NCBI GenBank assembly: GCA_031291445.1
Contig: JARLJA010000195.1
Coordinates: forward strand, 24,062 to 88,061
Length of the DNA: 64,000 nt
Direction: 5' to 3'
Origin: Xanthobacteraceae bacterium
Lineage (GTDB): Bacteria; Pseudomonadota; Alphaproteobacteria; Rhizobiales; Xanthobacteraceae
Of the stretch, positions 38,484 through 48,496 are shown piece after piece; within the stretch, counting starts at the first letter, position 1; the number at the start of each line of letters is the position of its first letter. The notes below the pieces were generated by a model. That model was given only the letters and a program-made list of their open reading frames with translations, had not been told where the DNA came from and did not search any database. Position numbers and translations under genes: made by a program.

Positions 38484-40673
38484 CTACGAACGCTCCGACC
38501 GACGAACGAGGCGGCGTGGCGAAGATTCTTTGAGGGACTTTCCACGGCCGGACAGACTCGGATTCGTCATGAAATAGTTATGAAGGTTGAAGGGCTCCTC
38601 GCCTTTCGCGGCCTTCATACGCGTTGACGATCCATCGGGCAACAACTGCCAGCTCTGCTCGTTGTCCTTCAGGTTCGCCACCATGATCTGGTCGAGAACC
38701 TGTTGATGCACCGTGGGATTCTGAAGCGGACACAGGACCTCGACGCGGCGGTCGAGGTTGCGCGGCATCATGTCGGCCGACGAGATGTACACCGTCGCCT
38801 TCGGCGACGGCAGGCCGTGGCCCATGCCGAAACAGTAGATCCGGCCGTGTTCCAGGAAGCGGCCGATGATCGACTTCACGCGGATGTTCTCCGACAGTCC
38901 GACCACGCCCGGCCGCAGGCAGCAGATGCCGCGGACCACGAGCTCGATCGCGACGCCGGCCTGGGAAGCGGCATAGAGCGCGTCGATGATGTCCGGATCG
39001 ACCAGCGAGTTCATCTTCATCCAGATCGCCGCAGGCTTGCCGTGCCGGGCATGGGAGATCTCGTCGGCGATGTGCTGCAGGATGCGCTTGCGAAGCGTGA
39101 GCGGCGAAACCGCCATCTTCTCGATGTCGATGGGTTCGGCGTAGCCCGTGATGTAGTTGAAGACCCGCGCCCCGTCGCGCGCGATCACCGGGTCCGAGGT
39201 GAAGTAGGACAGGTCGGTGTAGATGCGCGCCGTCACCGGGTGGTAATTGCCGGTCCCGACATGGACGTAGCTGGTCAGCGTGCCGCCTTCGCGGCGCACC
39301 ACCAGCGACAATTTGGCATGCGTCTTCAGCTCGATGAAGCCGTAGACCACCTGCACGCCGGCGCGCTCGAGATCCCGCGCCCAGCGGATATTGGCTTCCT
39401 CGTCGAAGCGCGCCTTGAGCTCGATCAGCGCGGTGACCGACTTGCCCGCTTCGGCGGCCTCGACCAGGGTCTTGACGATCGGCGAATTGCTCGAGGTGCG
39501 GTACAGCGTCTGCTTGATCGCGACCACGTCGGGGTCGCGCGCGGCCTGCTGCAGGAACTGCACCACCACGTCGAACGACTCGTACGGATGGTGGACGATG
39601 AGGTCCTTTTGCCGGATCGCGGCAAAGATGTCGCCGCCGTGGTCGCGGACCCGCTCGGGATGCCGCGGCACGTAGGGCGGAAACTCGAGGTCCGGCCGGT
39701 CGAGCCGCGTCAGTTGCGACAGTTCGTTCATGGCGAGCGCGCCGTCGACCAGGAACACCTCCTCGTCGGTGGTGGCCAGCGCGTGCTGGACGAACGAGCG
39801 CAACTCCTCGGGCGTCGACGCCTCGATCTCGAGCCGGATCACCGATCCGCGGCGGCGGCGCTTGAGCGCCGTCTCGAACACCCGGACGAGGTCCTCGGCT
39901 TCTTCCTCGATTTCGATCTCGGAATCGCGGATGACGCGGAACGCGCCCTGCCCCTTGACGTCGTAGCCGGGAAACAGGCGGCCGATGAACAGGCTGGTGG
40001 CCTGTTCGAGTGACATCAGCCGGATCGCGCCGTCCTTGCCGCCCGGCAGCCGGATGAAACGGTCGATCTTGCCGGGCATGCGGATCAGGGCGTTCATCAC
40101 CTTGCCGTCGGAGACCCGCGCCAAGTGCAGGGCAATCGAAAAGCCGAGGCTCGGGATGAACGGGAAAGGATGCGCCGGATCGATCGCCAGCGGCGTCAGC
40201 AGCGGGAAGATATTGTGCAGAAAATGATCTTCGATCCAGGCCCGCTCGGTCTTGGTCACCTCCTTGCCATCGATCAGATGAATGCCGGTCTCGGCGAGAA
40301 TGACGCGCAAGTCGCGCCAGATCGCCTGCTGATCGGAGGCCAGCGTCGACACGGTTTCGTTGACCTTGCCCAGTTGTTCGGTCGGCGTCAGGCCGTCGGG
40401 ACTGCGTTCGGTGATGCCCTCGCGGATTTGCGCCTTGATGCCGGCGACGCGGACCATGAAGAATTCGTCGAGGTTGTTCGCCGAAATCGACAGGAAGCGA
40501 ACCCGCTCCAGGATCGGGTGCCCCGGATTGACCGCTTCCTCCAGGACCCTGCGGTTGAAGTGAAGCCAGCTCAGCTCTCGGTTGATGAACCGCTCCGGAC
40601 TCGCCGCGATCGGGGAGACCTGCTCCTCGACGTCCTTTTTATCTTTCATTACAATATCTTGCGACGCATCCAT
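38484..40673 (-). CDS. ppk: Polyphosphate kinase 1
   Basis: PPK1 of 729 residues, polymerising the ATP gamma-phosphate into polyphosphate at the membrane. Domains in order: N-terminal ([20 protein letters not shown]), head, and two C-terminal phospholipase-D-like domains. The autophosphorylated histidine is in [15 protein letters not shown]; the second conserved region is [18 protein letters not shown]. Upstream neighbour is hdaA (141 bases), downstream ppx. Confidence 0.95.
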   Translation of the reverse strand: MDASQDIVMKDKKDVEEQVSPIAASPERFINRELSWLHFNRRVLEEAVNPGHPILERVRFLSISANNLDEFFMVRVAGIKAQIREGITERSPDGLTPTEQLGKVNETVSTLASDQQAIWRDLRVILAETGIHLIDGKEVTKTERAWIEDHFLHNIFPLLTPLAIDPAHPFPFIPSLGFSIALHLARVSDGKVMNALIRMPGKIDRFIRLPGGKDGAIRLMSLEQATSLFIGRLFPGYDVKGQGAFRVIRDSEIEIEEEAEDLVRVFETALKRRRRGSVIRLEIEASTPEELRSFVQHALATTDEEVFLVDGALAMNELSQLTRLDRPDLEFPPYVPRHPERVRDHGGDIFAAIRQKDLIVHHPYESFDVVVQFLQQAARDPDVVAIKQTLYRTSSNSPIVKTLVEAAEAGKSVTALIELKARFDEEANIRWARDLERAGVQVVYGFIELKTHAKLSLVVRREGGTLTSYVHVGTGNYHPVTARIYTDLSYFTSDPVIARDGARVFNYITGYAEPIDIEKMAVSPLTLRKRILQHIADEISHARHGKPAAIWMKMNSLVDPDIIDALYAASQAGVAIELVVRGICCLRPGVVGLSENIRVKSIIGRFLEHGRIYCFGMGHGLPSPKATVYISSADMMPRNLDRRVEVLCPLQNPTVHQQVLDQIMVANLKDNEQSWQLLPDGSSTRMKAAKGEEPFNLHNYFMTNPSLSGRGKSLKESSPRRLVRRSERS

Positions 40674-40814
40674 GAGAGATCATGCCGATCGTGTGACGGG
40701 CTGCGACAGGCTCGCAGCCGCGCGTGGGGGAAGATGTTCTAGCTCAGTGACAAATCGATGACATGATGGGCCTCGACGGTGGCGCGTCAAGTCACCTGCC
40801 CGTCGCCACCATGG

Positions 40815-41498
40815 TCATCCATCCTCGCGCAGCACCTCGGCCGCCAGCGCCCGCGTCACCGGACGGCCGAGCCGCAACGATTCGAGATCGAGATGGGCCA
40901 CGACCTCGCGCGCCGCTGCGACCGATCTCTCGATCCGCCGCTCCAGATAAGCGACGACGCTCTCGTCGAGGGCGATCTGGCGGTCGGCTGCGAACTTGAC
41001 GATCAACGCCCGGAACAGCGCGTCGTCGGGGCTGCCGATCTGCACGACGGGGAGAGCGCGAAGCCGCGACCTGAGATCGGGCAAAGCGACGTCGAAGCCG
41101 GCGGGCGCGGCACGGGCGGTGAACAGAACGAAGGCCTCGTGCTCGCGGGCCAGGTTCATGAGATGGAACAGGGACCGCTCGTCGAAACCACCGCTGACGA
41201 GGTCCTCGACCACCAGCGCGCCGGTGGCCAGCGCTTCCGGGACCTCTGCGTCGTTGAGCGCGCGCGCGCTGATCACCCGGGCGCCGGCGTGTTCGGCCCA
41301 GATCGAGGCAAGATGGCTCTTGCCGCATCCTTCGGGACCGGCCAGCAGGATCGAGCGACCGGGCCAATCCGGCCAGCGATCGATCAGCGCCAGCGCCGCG
41401 CAGTTGCTCGGCCCTTCGAGGAAGTTGTCGCGCGTCAGGCTTTCGGCGTGCGGCAGCGCGAAGGCAAGCTGGCGGGGACGCACGCCACGATCAACCAC
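40815..41498 (-). CDS. hdaA: HdaA-type DnaA-related regulator of replication initiation
   Basis: AAA+ protein of 227 residues related to DnaA domain III, without a DNA-binding domain. In Caulobacter and relatives HdaA works with the beta clamp to inactivate DnaA-ATP. Seen here: a start of QLAFALPHAESLTRDNFLEG that could carry the clamp-binding Q-L-x-F-type motif, the Walker A GPEGCGKSH, a VVEDL Walker B-like strand and RSRLRALPVVQI with the arginine finger. The GTG start lies 60 bases after the phosphatidyltransferase stop on the same strand. Confidence 0.88.
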   Translation of the reverse strand: MVDRGVRPRQLAFALPHAESLTRDNFLEGPSNCAALALIDRWPDWPGRSILLAGPEGCGKSHLASIWAEHAGARVISARALNDAEVPEALATGALVVEDLVSGGFDERSLFHLMNLAREHEAFVLFTARAAPAGFDVALPDLRSRLRALPVVQIGSPDDALFRALIVKFAADRQIALDESVVAYLERRIERSVAAAREVVAHLDLESLRLGRPVTRALAAEVLREDG

Positions 41499-41558
41499 GA
41501 TGCGCCCTCCCCGATGATTGCCAGGCCAAATGCTGCATCGAGGCTTCCACGCGCTCCA

Positions 41559-42113
41559 CTAGGCGGTGCTCATGTGTCGCACCCAGCCGACAAGGTAGAG
41601 GCCCACCGAAAGCAGGGTCAGGACGGTGACGGCGGCCATCAGGACCAGATCGAAGGGGCCCGGATCGAAACCGAAGCTCAGCGCCGCCAGCACCAGCGCC
41701 GCGAAGGCGACCTGGGCAGCCGTATTGAACTTCGAGACCATCAGCGGCTTCATCGCCACCGGCTTTGCCAGCAGCCACGAGACCATCACCGCCCCGACGA
41801 TCATGATGTCACGGGACACCACCAGGATCACCAGCCACCGCGGAATAGCCCCCCATATCCCCAGGGCGACGTAGATCGATACCAGCAGCGCCTTGTCGGC
41901 GAGCGGGTCGAGCAGCGCACCAATGTCGCTGGTCATGTGGAAGCGCTTGGCCAGGAAGCCGTCCACGGCGTCGCTCGCGCCGGCGATGGCGAACACCGCG
42001 AAGGCGACCGTCATCTCGCCCGACGCAATGGCCCACACGATCACCGGCACCAGCAGAATCCGGCCCAGGGTAATGATATTCGGCAGCACGCGAGGTCCCG
42101 GCAACCCGCTCAC
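41559..42113 (-). CDS. CDP-alcohol phosphatidyltransferase, PgsA-like
   Basis: Inner-membrane phospholipid-synthesis enzyme of about 184 residues with four to five membrane segments. The CDP-alcohol signature D-x2-D-G-x2-A-(K/R)-R...G-x3-D-x3-D is present as DAVDGFLAKRFHMTSDIGALLDPLAD. It resembles glycerol-3-phosphate phosphatidyltransferase (LPNIITLGRILLVPVIVW start), but substrate choice cannot be read with certainty. The GTG at 42113 was chosen for the family N-terminus; the frame continues to a TTG at 42143. It is upstream of hdaA and divergent from purM. Confidence 0.85.
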   Translation of the reverse strand: MSGLPGPRVLPNIITLGRILLVPVIVWAIASGEMTVAFAVFAIAGASDAVDGFLAKRFHMTSDIGALLDPLADKALLVSIYVALGIWGAIPRWLVILVVSRDIMIVGAVMVSWLLAKPVAMKPLMVSKFNTAAQVAFAALVLAALSFGFDPGPFDLVLMAAVTVLTLLSVGLYLVGWVRHMSTA

Positions 42114-42332
42114 AGAGCGTTGCCGACTTGATCGGTTTCGCAAGGCCCGTTGTCAACATCGGATATCTGCCCGGCCGGCCCGGGGCATTGCGCAGACGCG
42201 AAATCTTCCGTAACCACCGATCCTGCCTATCTGCCAGGTGCGTGGCCACGTGTCCTGGGTCGCTGCGGGATCGCATTGCCTTGCCGGGATCTCGCCACGG
42301 CGCTCAGCATAGGCCCCCAGGGCCCGGAAGTC

Positions 42333-43403
42333 ATGACCGAACCGAACAAAAGCCTGACTTACGCCGACGCCGGGGTCGACATCGACGCCGGAAACCGCCT
42401 CGTCGACATGATCAAACCACTGGTGAAGGCCACCGCCCGCCCCGGCGCGGATGCCGAGATCGGCGGCTTCGGCGGGCTGTTCGACCTCAGGGCCGCCGGT
42501 TTCAAGGACCCGGTGCTGGTGGCGGCGACCGACGGCGTCGGAACCAAGGTCAAGCTTGCCATCGATAGCGGGCTGCATGCCGGGATCGGCATCGACCTGG
42601 TCGCGATGTCGGTCAATGACCTCGTCGTCCAGGGCGCGGAACCGCTGTTTTTTCTGGACTATTTCGCGTGCGGCAAGCTGGATCCGGATGCCGCCACGGC
42701 GATCATTTCGGGAGTGGCCCAGGGCTGCCGCGACTCCGGTTGCGCCCTGGTCGGCGGTGAAACCGCCGAGATGCCGGGCCTGTACAGCGGCCGCGACTAC
42801 GACCTGGCCGGGTTTGCCGTGGGCGCGGCCGAGCGCGACCGCCTGCTGCCTCGCCGCGACATCGCGGTCGGTGACGCGGTCATCGGACTGGCATCGAGCG
42901 GCGTGCACTCGAACGGCTTCTCGCTGGTCCGCAGGATCGTCGAGCTGTCCGGCCTCAGCCTCCAGGCCCCCGCGCCGTTTTCGCCGGTGGTCACCCTCGG
43001 CGCAGCGCTGCTGACGCCGACCCGGATCTACGTGAAGTCCTGCCTGCGGGCGATCCGCGAAACCGGCGCGGTCAAGGCACTCGCCCACATCACCGGCGGC
43101 GGCTTCACCGACAACATTCCGCGGGTCCTGCCCAAGCAGCTGGGGGTGCGGATCGATCTCGCCGCCGTTCCGGTTCTGCCCGTGTTCAAATGGCTCGCGC
43201 GTCAGGGACAGGTCGCCGAACCCGAACTGCTGCGGACGTTCAACTGCGGCATTGGCATGATCGCCGTGGTGCCGCGCGAGGCGGTGGCGGCGGTGACCGA
43301 TATTCTCACTCAGGGCGGAGAGGGCGTCACGGTCCTGGGCGAGGTGGTCGCGACCACCGGCGAACGCGTGATCTATGACGGCCATCTGGACCTCGATGCC
43401 TAG
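42333..43403 (+). CDS. purM: Phosphoribosylformylglycinamidine cyclo-ligase (AIR synthetase)
   Basis: ATP-dependent enzyme of 356 residues for the fifth step of purine synthesis. Motifs: [20 protein letters not shown] at the start, [12 protein letters not shown] (ATP loop), [10 protein letters not shown] and [16 protein letters not shown]. The ATG at 42333 was chosen for the family N-terminus; the frame is open upstream. It leads purN on the same strand with 117 bases between them, which hold a hairpin and a short frame. Confidence 0.94.
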   Translation: MTEPNKSLTYADAGVDIDAGNRLVDMIKPLVKATARPGADAEIGGFGGLFDLRAAGFKDPVLVAATDGVGTKVKLAIDSGLHAGIGIDLVAMSVNDLVVQGAEPLFFLDYFACGKLDPDAATAIISGVAQGCRDSGCALVGGETAEMPGLYSGRDYDLAGFAVGAAERDRLLPRRDIAVGDAVIGLASSGVHSNGFSLVRRIVELSGLSLQAPAPFSPVVTLGAALLTPTRIYVKSCLRAIRETGAVKALAHITGGGFTDNIPRVLPKQLGVRIDLAAVPVLPVFKWLARQGQVAEPELLRTFNCGIGMIAVVPREAVAAVTDILTQGGEGVTVLGEVVATTGERVIYDGHLDLDA

Positions 43404-43411
43404 GGCCCTTT

Positions 43412-43466
43412 GCTTTTCGAAGTTCGTGAAGGAGGTTGCCGCGATGGATCACGAACTTCGAAAAGC
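43412..43466 (+). promoter_or_regulatory. Perfect 17-bp stem-loop presenting a ribosome-binding site in its loop
   Basis: The arms 43412-43428 and 43450-43466 are exact reverse complements. The 21-base loop holds AAGGAGG and, further on, an ATG at 43444. The stem therefore displays a strong translation start for the 26-codon frame that leads into purN. No U-run follows, so it is not a terminator in the rightward direction. It may control translation or RNA stability. Confidence 0.6.
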
Positions 43467-43524
43467 GGGCACGCGGGCCGTCATTCTGGACCCGAGGCAA
43501 TTGTCGACCGGCCGGGTGCCATGA
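43444..43524 (+). CDS. Short leader frame coupled to purN (26 codons)
   Basis: Reading frame of 26 codons, beginning MDHELRKAGTRAV. Its AAGGAGG ribosome site lies eight bases upstream, and its TGA overlaps the purN ATG by ATGA. purN itself has no good ribosome site, so the leader may serve mainly for translational coupling. Start and ribosome site are in the loop of the preceding hairpin, and codons 3-8 form its right arm. No signal peptide or known domain is seen. Translation is inferred, not shown. Confidence 0.45.
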   Translation: MDHELRKAGTRAVILDPRQLSTGRVP

Positions 43525-44111
43525 CGCCACTCGAGATCGGTTTTCTCGCGTCCCACGGCGGCACCAGCATGCGCGCGATCGTCGCCGCGATCGCGGCGGG
43601 CGAACTTGCCGCCCGCGCGCGGATCGTGATCTGCAACAACGCCGACGCCCCGGCGCTGGAATTTGCCCGCATGCAGCAGATTCCCTTCCGCCACATCAGC
43701 GCAAGGACCGAAGGCGGCGAGACCGAAGCCGATGCCGCGATCTGCAGCGCGCTCGACGCCGCCGGCGCGGAGTGGGTGGTGATGTCCGGCTACCTGCGCA
43801 AGCTGGGGCCGCAGACCCTGCAGCGCTATCGCGGCCGAATTCTCAACATTCATCCCGCTTTGCTGCCCAAATTCGGCGGCCAGGGAATGTATGGCCGCCA
43901 CGTCCATGAAGCCGTGATTGCGGCCGGCGAAGCCGTCAGCGGGGCGACCGTGCACCTGGTCGACGAGGAGTACGACCACGGCGAGATCATCGCCCAGCAC
44001 ACGGTGCCGGTGCGGCCTGGCGACACCGTCGAGGATCTGCAGTCGCGGATCACCGCCGCCGAGCCCGGGCTCTTCGTCGATGTCCTCAAATCGCTGGCAG
44101 GCCGGGGCTGA
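43521..44111 (+). CDS. purN: Phosphoribosylglycinamide formyltransferase
   Basis: GAR transformylase of 196 residues, which uses 10-formyltetrahydrofolate in purine synthesis. Phosphate-loop SHGGTSMRAIV near the start, the catalytic stretch NIHPALLPKFGG and the HLVDEEYDHGEII motif with the conserved aspartate are all seen. The ATG at 43521 gives the family N-terminus and overlaps the stop of a short leader frame. Second gene of the purM-purN unit. Confidence 0.93.
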   Translation: MTPLEIGFLASHGGTSMRAIVAAIAAGELAARARIVICNNADAPALEFARMQQIPFRHISARTEGGETEADAAICSALDAAGAEWVVMSGYLRKLGPQTLQRYRGRILNIHPALLPKFGGQGMYGRHVHEAVIAAGEAVSGATVHLVDEEYDHGEIIAQHTVPVRPGDTVEDLQSRITAAEPGLFVDVLKSLAGRG

Positions 44112-44211
44112 TCGTCGTTTTCGCCGCTGCCCGCGCCGACGACGAAATCAAAGACAGGCGGCGCCGGACGTGCCAGATTTCGCGCGCAATCCTCGCCCCA
44201 GGGATCCCGGC

Positions 44212-44943
44212 ATGATCAAGCTCTATGGCTCAGGCCAGAATTTCGGCCTGCCCGACGCCAGCCCTTTCGTCGCCAAGGCGGAAACGCTGCTGCGGATGTC
44301 GAAACTGCCCTTCGAACGCCGTCCGATGAGCTTCTCGCGCGCGCCGAAAAAGAAGATCCCCTACATCGAGGACGACGGCGTCGTGCTCGGCGACTCCACC
44401 TTCATCCGCTGGCATCTGGAGCAGAAATACGCCATCGACTTCGATGCCGGCCTGACCGCCGAGCAGCGGGCGACGGCGTGGGCCTTCGAGAAGATGGCCG
44501 AGGACAATCTCTACTGGGTCCTCATCGACCTGCGCTGGATGGTCGACGACAATTTCGACAAGGGCCCCAGGATGTTTTTCAACGCGGTGCCGGCGCCGAT
44601 CCGTCCCCTCGTCGTCGCGATGGTCCGACGCCAGGTCCGCAAATCGCTGCATTATCACGGCATGGGGCGCCACAGCCGGGCCGACATCGAGCGGCTCGGA
44701 ACCCGCTCGATCACCGCGATCGCCGACTATCTCGGCGAAAAGCCGTTCTTCATGGGCGATCGGCCGACCTCCGTCGACGCGACGGTGTTTGCGTTCGTCT
44801 CGGGAGCGCTGTGTCCGGTCTTTCACTCGCCGGTGCAGCAGGCCGCGTGGAGCCGCGGCACCTTGCGGCGCTATGTCGGGCGAATGACCGCGCGGTTCTT
44901 TCCGGACTACAGCCAGATTGCCGGATGCGAGGCTGCGGCCTGA
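44212..44943 (+). CDS. Glutathione S-transferase family protein
   Basis: Two-domain GST-like protein of 243 residues. The N-terminal thioredoxin-like fold (MIKLYGSGQNFGLPDASPF, KKKIPYIEDDGVVLGDSTFI) is followed by a helical C-terminal domain (FFMGDRPTSVDATVFAFV). It looks more like the Faxc/metaxin-type branch than a classical GST, and no obvious catalytic Ser/Cys/Tyr can be named. The start at 44212 gives the fold's first strand. It lies 100 bases after purN and may be read with it. Confidence 0.82.
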   Translation: MIKLYGSGQNFGLPDASPFVAKAETLLRMSKLPFERRPMSFSRAPKKKIPYIEDDGVVLGDSTFIRWHLEQKYAIDFDAGLTAEQRATAWAFEKMAEDNLYWVLIDLRWMVDDNFDKGPRMFFNAVPAPIRPLVVAMVRRQVRKSLHYHGMGRHSRADIERLGTRSITAIADYLGEKPFFMGDRPTSVDATVFAFVSGALCPVFHSPVQQAAWSRGTLRRYVGRMTARFFPDYSQIAGCEAAA

Positions 44944-45033
44944 TCCGTCCTGTCTCGGGCCGAGCCGACCGCCAACGAATTGCGCGGCAGGCGGGACCGC
45001 GCCCGCTCGCGCGCTGCGGGGCCGACCAGTGCG

Positions 45034-45237
45034 TCAGCTCAACTTGAGATTTTCGGCCGAGACCTTGCCGCGGTTCTCCACCAGTTCATATTCGACGACC
45101 TGATTTTCGTTGAGCGTACTCAACCCCGCCCGCTCGACCGCCGAGATGTGAACGAACACGTCCTTGTCACCCACGGTCGGCTTGATGAACCCGTAGCCCT
45201 TGGTCGGGTTGAACCACTTGACAGTGCCTTTCGCCAC
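45034..45237 (-). CDS. Cold-shock domain protein (CspA family)
   Basis: Nucleic-acid-binding cold-shock protein of 67 residues. RNP1 is KGYGFI and RNP2 VFVHIS, both intact, with the usual start KGTVKWFNPTKG. It acts as an RNA chaperone. The start is GTG with AGGAG eight bases upstream. It is convergent with the GST-like gene. Csp genes are often regulated through long 5' leaders, and the upstream 349 bases carry no other leftward gene. Confidence 0.95.
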   Translation of the reverse strand: MAKGTVKWFNPTKGYGFIKPTVGDKDVFVHISAVERAGLSTLNENQVVEYELVENRGKVSAENLKLS

Positions 45238-45586
45238 GCGTGTCTCCTGCCGCTAGCTAAAAAAATGACGCGGTCACGCCTCCAGCGTGCCACGCCACAA
45301 ACGGGCTCGGGTTGGTTCGTGCGGAGCTCTCAATTCCAAGTTCAACGTCGAACGGCCTGCATCCGATTGCGACATAATCCCAACATGAAAGCCACTCGTT
45401 AGCAAGAGCGCCGAGACCCGGATACCGCACCCGAACTCGCTGCAACGCAGCACGTCTTTGGCCGTCGTGGGTGTGGCAGAGCAACAACAAGCGCACGCCG
45501 GCGCTGCAATGCGCTCTCCACGCCGTTGACCGGGCGGGTGAATTCGGAACAAATCGGGCGCGCTGCCGCGGCGCGTCCCCGAGAGA
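45238..45586. other. Divergent intergenic region, csp / outer-membrane barrel
   Basis: No supported gene in 349 bases. The left part probably holds the csp 5' leader and promoter. On the + strand a weak promoter-like pair, TTGACC (45526-45531), 17 bases, ACAAAT (45549-45554), precedes the barrel gene. I see no hairpin with a T-run. Confidence 0.4.
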
Positions 45587-46741
45587 ATGTCGAGAATGCC
45601 CATCTTGAACCACCACCGGCGATCGCCGCCCCCCTGCGCGCGGAACGGTGCCCGACGCCGTGGCCGGCGCGGCGTCGGATCGCTCGCGGTTGTGCTGCTC
45701 GGGCTCGCGCTGGCACCGGACGTCGCTTCGGCCGACTACATCCCGCCTCGCCGGCCGCCGCCTGCCCCCGGACCGAGCCCGACCGATGCAACCGCCCAGT
45801 TCGGATCGCAGCAGGCGCAGTTCGACCTCGGCTCGACCTTTCTTGAACGGGCGGGCAACCAGATGACCTGGGGAACCAATGCCGCGCGCGGCAACCCCGG
45901 CGGCGGCGGCGCCTCGCAGGACGCCGCGCCCCAGATGTTTCGGAGCTGGGGAGAACTTTATGGGATCAACTCCCGAACCGATGCCCAGGGGACCTTCACC
46001 GGCGACCAGCGCAGGACCTATGGCGGCGTCGCGGGTTTAGGTGCGACGGTCCTGCCGGGGCTCAATCTCGGCGTCACCATCGACCAGAGCAATTCCAAGA
46101 TCGACATGCCGGTGTCGCGGCAGAGCGCCGATCTCGGCTTGACCGAGTTCGGCCTCAACGGATCCTACAGCGTCGGGGCCTGGACGCTGGCCGCCGTCTA
46201 CGTCCACGGCTGGGGCAACATCGCCGCGCAGCGCGACACCATCATCGGGCCTGCGCTTTCGAACTACCGCGGCCGGATCGACGGCGGGCTCGGCGAGCTC
46301 AGCTACTATTGGGGCTTCGGACAAAACCGCATCGTGCCCAAGCTCGGCGTCGAATACGTCCGGGCCCACACCGACGGCTATCAGGAGAGCGGCGGACTGG
46401 TCCCGCTCACGGCCGGCGCCGTGAGCGGCGACAGGGCCAAGGTCCTGGTCGGAGCGGAGCTCGGCCATTACTGGGTGCTCGATGGCCACGTGCTGGATTT
46501 GTCCGGCTACGGCAAGTTCGTCGACAACGTGGTGCAGGATCTCGATCCCATTGCGATCTCGGCCAACGGACAGGCCGTCACGGTCCAGGGCGTGGTGGAA
46601 AGCCGGTATGGCGCCGATGCCGGAGCCGGCCTCTCCTACGGGCTGTCCGAAGCGCTGCGGGTCTATGCCAGCTACGACGGCAAGTTCCGCCAGAACTTCG
46701 TCTCCCACCAGGGCACGCTGGGCCTCGAACTCCGCTGGTAG
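45587..46741 (+). CDS. Autotransporter-type outer-membrane beta-barrel protein
   Basis: Exported protein of up to 384 residues. Basic N-terminus, hydrophobic signal segment (VGSLAVVLLGLALAPDVASA), a Pro-rich stretch, a short Gly/Ala-rich passenger-like part, then about 270 residues of alternating amphipathic strands typical of an autotransporter beta-domain. The last residue is tryptophan (LGLELRW), the aromatic terminal signature read by the BAM complex. The passenger is very short, so it may act as a barrel alone. Start 45587 or 45599. It ends 20 bases from the TerC-type gene stop. Confidence 0.8.
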   Translation: MSRMPILNHHRRSPPPCARNGARRRGRRGVGSLAVVLLGLALAPDVASADYIPPRRPPPAPGPSPTDATAQFGSQQAQFDLGSTFLERAGNQMTWGTNAARGNPGGGGASQDAAPQMFRSWGELYGINSRTDAQGTFTGDQRRTYGGVAGLGATVLPGLNLGVTIDQSNSKIDMPVSRQSADLGLTEFGLNGSYSVGAWTLAAVYVHGWGNIAAQRDTIIGPALSNYRGRIDGGLGELSYYWGFGQNRIVPKLGVEYVRAHTDGYQESGGLVPLTAGAVSGDRAKVLVGAELGHYWVLDGHVLDLSGYGKFVDNVVQDLDPIAISANGQAVTVQGVVESRYGADAGAGLSYGLSEALRVYASYDGKFRQNFVSHQGTLGLELRW

Positions 46742-46761
46742 CAGGCCGCGAAGCGTCGCAG

Positions 46762-47619
46762 CTAGATCACCTCGCCGGACGACGCCGAAATCGCCTCGCG
46801 TGCGTCGTGGGCGCGCTGCCGGCGGCGGCGCATCGTCCCGCCCCAGACCAGAACGATCACGGCACAGAGCAGCGAGGTCGAGAATTCGCGCACCGGCTCG
46901 CTGAACTCCCATCGGGTCGACGACGCCAGCGCCGCCGAGACCGCGTCGATCCTGACGACGATGTCGCCGTCCAGGAGTCGCTGCAGCATGGGGTGCACGC
47001 CGGGATCGGTGGAGATGGCGTCGCCGGCGACCCAGCCGAGCAGCGCCGCCCCGAGCCAGACCAGGATCGGCAGCTTGTCCAGCAGCGCCATGATCAGCGC
47101 CGCGCCCGCCACGATGATCGGAATGCTGATGGCAAGGCCGAGGATCAGCAGCGGCAGCTGGCCGTTGGCCGCCGCGGCGACCGCGATGACGTTGTCCAGG
47201 CTCATCACGATGTCGGCGATCACGACAATTCTCACCGCGTGCCACAGGCTGGTGCCCGCGGTGATCTCGTTGTCCTCGTCTTCCGGAACCAGAAGCCTGG
47301 CGGCGATCACGACCAGCGCCAGCCCGCCGATCAGCTTCAGATACGGCAACGCCATCAGCGTCGCGACGACGGCGGTGAAGCTGATCAGCAGCACCACCGC
47401 GATGCCGGCGCCGATCACCATGCCCCAGAAGCGCTGGCGCGGGTGCAGGCCGCGACAGGCCAGCGCGATCACCAGGGCGTTGTCGCCCGACAACAGGACG
47501 TTGATCCAGATGATCTTGCCGACGGCGAACCAGAATGCCGGCGTGTGAATTTCGTTCGTGAGCTGGGCCAGGATCGCGGCGCCGTGGGCGGGATCGAGCA
47601 CCTGCAGCACACCGTTCAC
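46762..47619 (-). CDS. TerC/YjbE-family integral membrane protein
   Basis: Membrane protein of about 285 residues with seven likely membrane segments and the paired acidic motifs of the TerC family: NVLLSGDNALVIALAC in the first half and ADIVMSLDNVIAVAAAA in the second. TerC proteins have been linked to metal (Mn, Ca) export and to tellurite resistance; this member's ion is unknown. The GTG at 47619 follows GAGGGGAG. It lies 152 bases downstream of ndk on the same strand. Confidence 0.85.
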   Translation of the reverse strand: MNGVLQVLDPAHGAAILAQLTNEIHTPAFWFAVGKIIWINVLLSGDNALVIALACRGLHPRQRFWGMVIGAGIAVVLLISFTAVVATLMALPYLKLIGGLALVVIAARLLVPEDEDNEITAGTSLWHAVRIVVIADIVMSLDNVIAVAAAANGQLPLLILGLAISIPIIVAGAALIMALLDKLPILVWLGAALLGWVAGDAISTDPGVHPMLQRLLDGDIVVRIDAVSAALASSTRWEFSEPVREFSTSLLCAVIVLVWGGTMRRRRQRAHDAREAISASSGEVI

Positions 47620-47771
47620 GGCCCGCTCCCCTCTCCGTCGATCGCGTCCGATCAACGATCCGGGCGCTGGGCCCGCAATTTACCGGCGCGGCTGCTCGCG
47701 GATTGCTCCGTTCCGGCGCCGACGCCCCCGGCCGGCCGACGCTTGCGCGCGGCCGAACGGCATGGCGATCC

Positions 47772-48194
47772 TCAGCCGACGATTTCGTTGCCGGAGAAGA
47801 ACTGGGCGATTTCGATCGCTGCGGTCTCAGCGGCATCGGAGCCGTGCACCGAATTCTCGCCGATCGACCGCGCATGCGCCTTGCGGATCGTTCCCTCCGC
47901 CGCCTTGCCGGGATCGGTCGCGCCCATCACGTCGCGATACTTGGCGATCGCATTCTCGCCCTCGAGCACCTGCACCACGACCGGCCCGGAGATCATGAAG
48001 TCCACCAGCTCTCCGAAGAATGGCCGCGCGCGATGAACCGCGTAGAATGTCTCGGCCTGCTCCTTCGTCATCCGGATCCGCTTCTGAGCCACGATGCGAA
48101 GACCGGCCTTCTCGATCATCGCATTGACGGCGCCCGTCAGGTTGCGGGCGGTCGCGTCCGGCTTGATAATCGAAAACGTGCGTTCAATCGCCAT
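47772..48194 (-). CDS. ndk: Nucleoside diphosphate kinase
   Basis: NDK of 140 residues, balancing NTP pools by phosphate transfer through a histidine. Family landmarks: [15 protein letters not shown] at the start and [14 protein letters not shown]. The usual NxxHGSD active-site pattern is seen as [13 protein letters not shown] with the catalytic histidine. AGGAG precedes the ATG. Transcribed alone or with the TerC-type gene. Confidence 0.96.
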   Translation of the reverse strand: MAIERTFSIIKPDATARNLTGAVNAMIEKAGLRIVAQKRIRMTKEQAETFYAVHRARPFFGELVDFMISGPVVVQVLEGENAIAKYRDVMGATDPGKAAEGTIRKAHARSIGENSVHGSDAAETAAIEIAQFFSGNEIVG

Positions 48195-48496
48195 GATTGC
48201 TCCTGTCGGGCTTTGATGGGAAAATTTGGGCGCTTATAGCCGCGTGACCGGGGGACGGCAAGCCGCCGTCCCCCGGAAGCCTGTATTCGCCCCGGCGGGC
48301 CGCGGCCGGGCGACACCGACCTTACCGCGATGTCATGGAAGTGAACCTTGTCTGAACCGCCTGTCCCGCGGACATTCACGTTACGGGAGTAAGGTTGGAC
48401 GCAACGACGCGCACGACCGGCGCGACGACCCTGCGACGGGGCTCTCGAAGTGGTACCGCCGGCGGCGCCGGCAGCCCGATCAAAGAGGAGACGATC
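48195..48496. other. Divergent intergenic region, ndk / small secreted protein
   Basis: 302 bases without a supported gene. It must contain the ndk promoter and that of the first small secreted protein. I see no clear promoter boxes, only a GAGGAG ribosome site at 48485-48490 for the rightward gene. Confidence 0.4.

Noticed and set aside
38471..38545. Longer ppx start at GTG 38545
   Set aside because: It would overlap ppk by 62 bases, lacks a ribosome site and adds only a basic, non-conserved stretch; kept only as an alternative.
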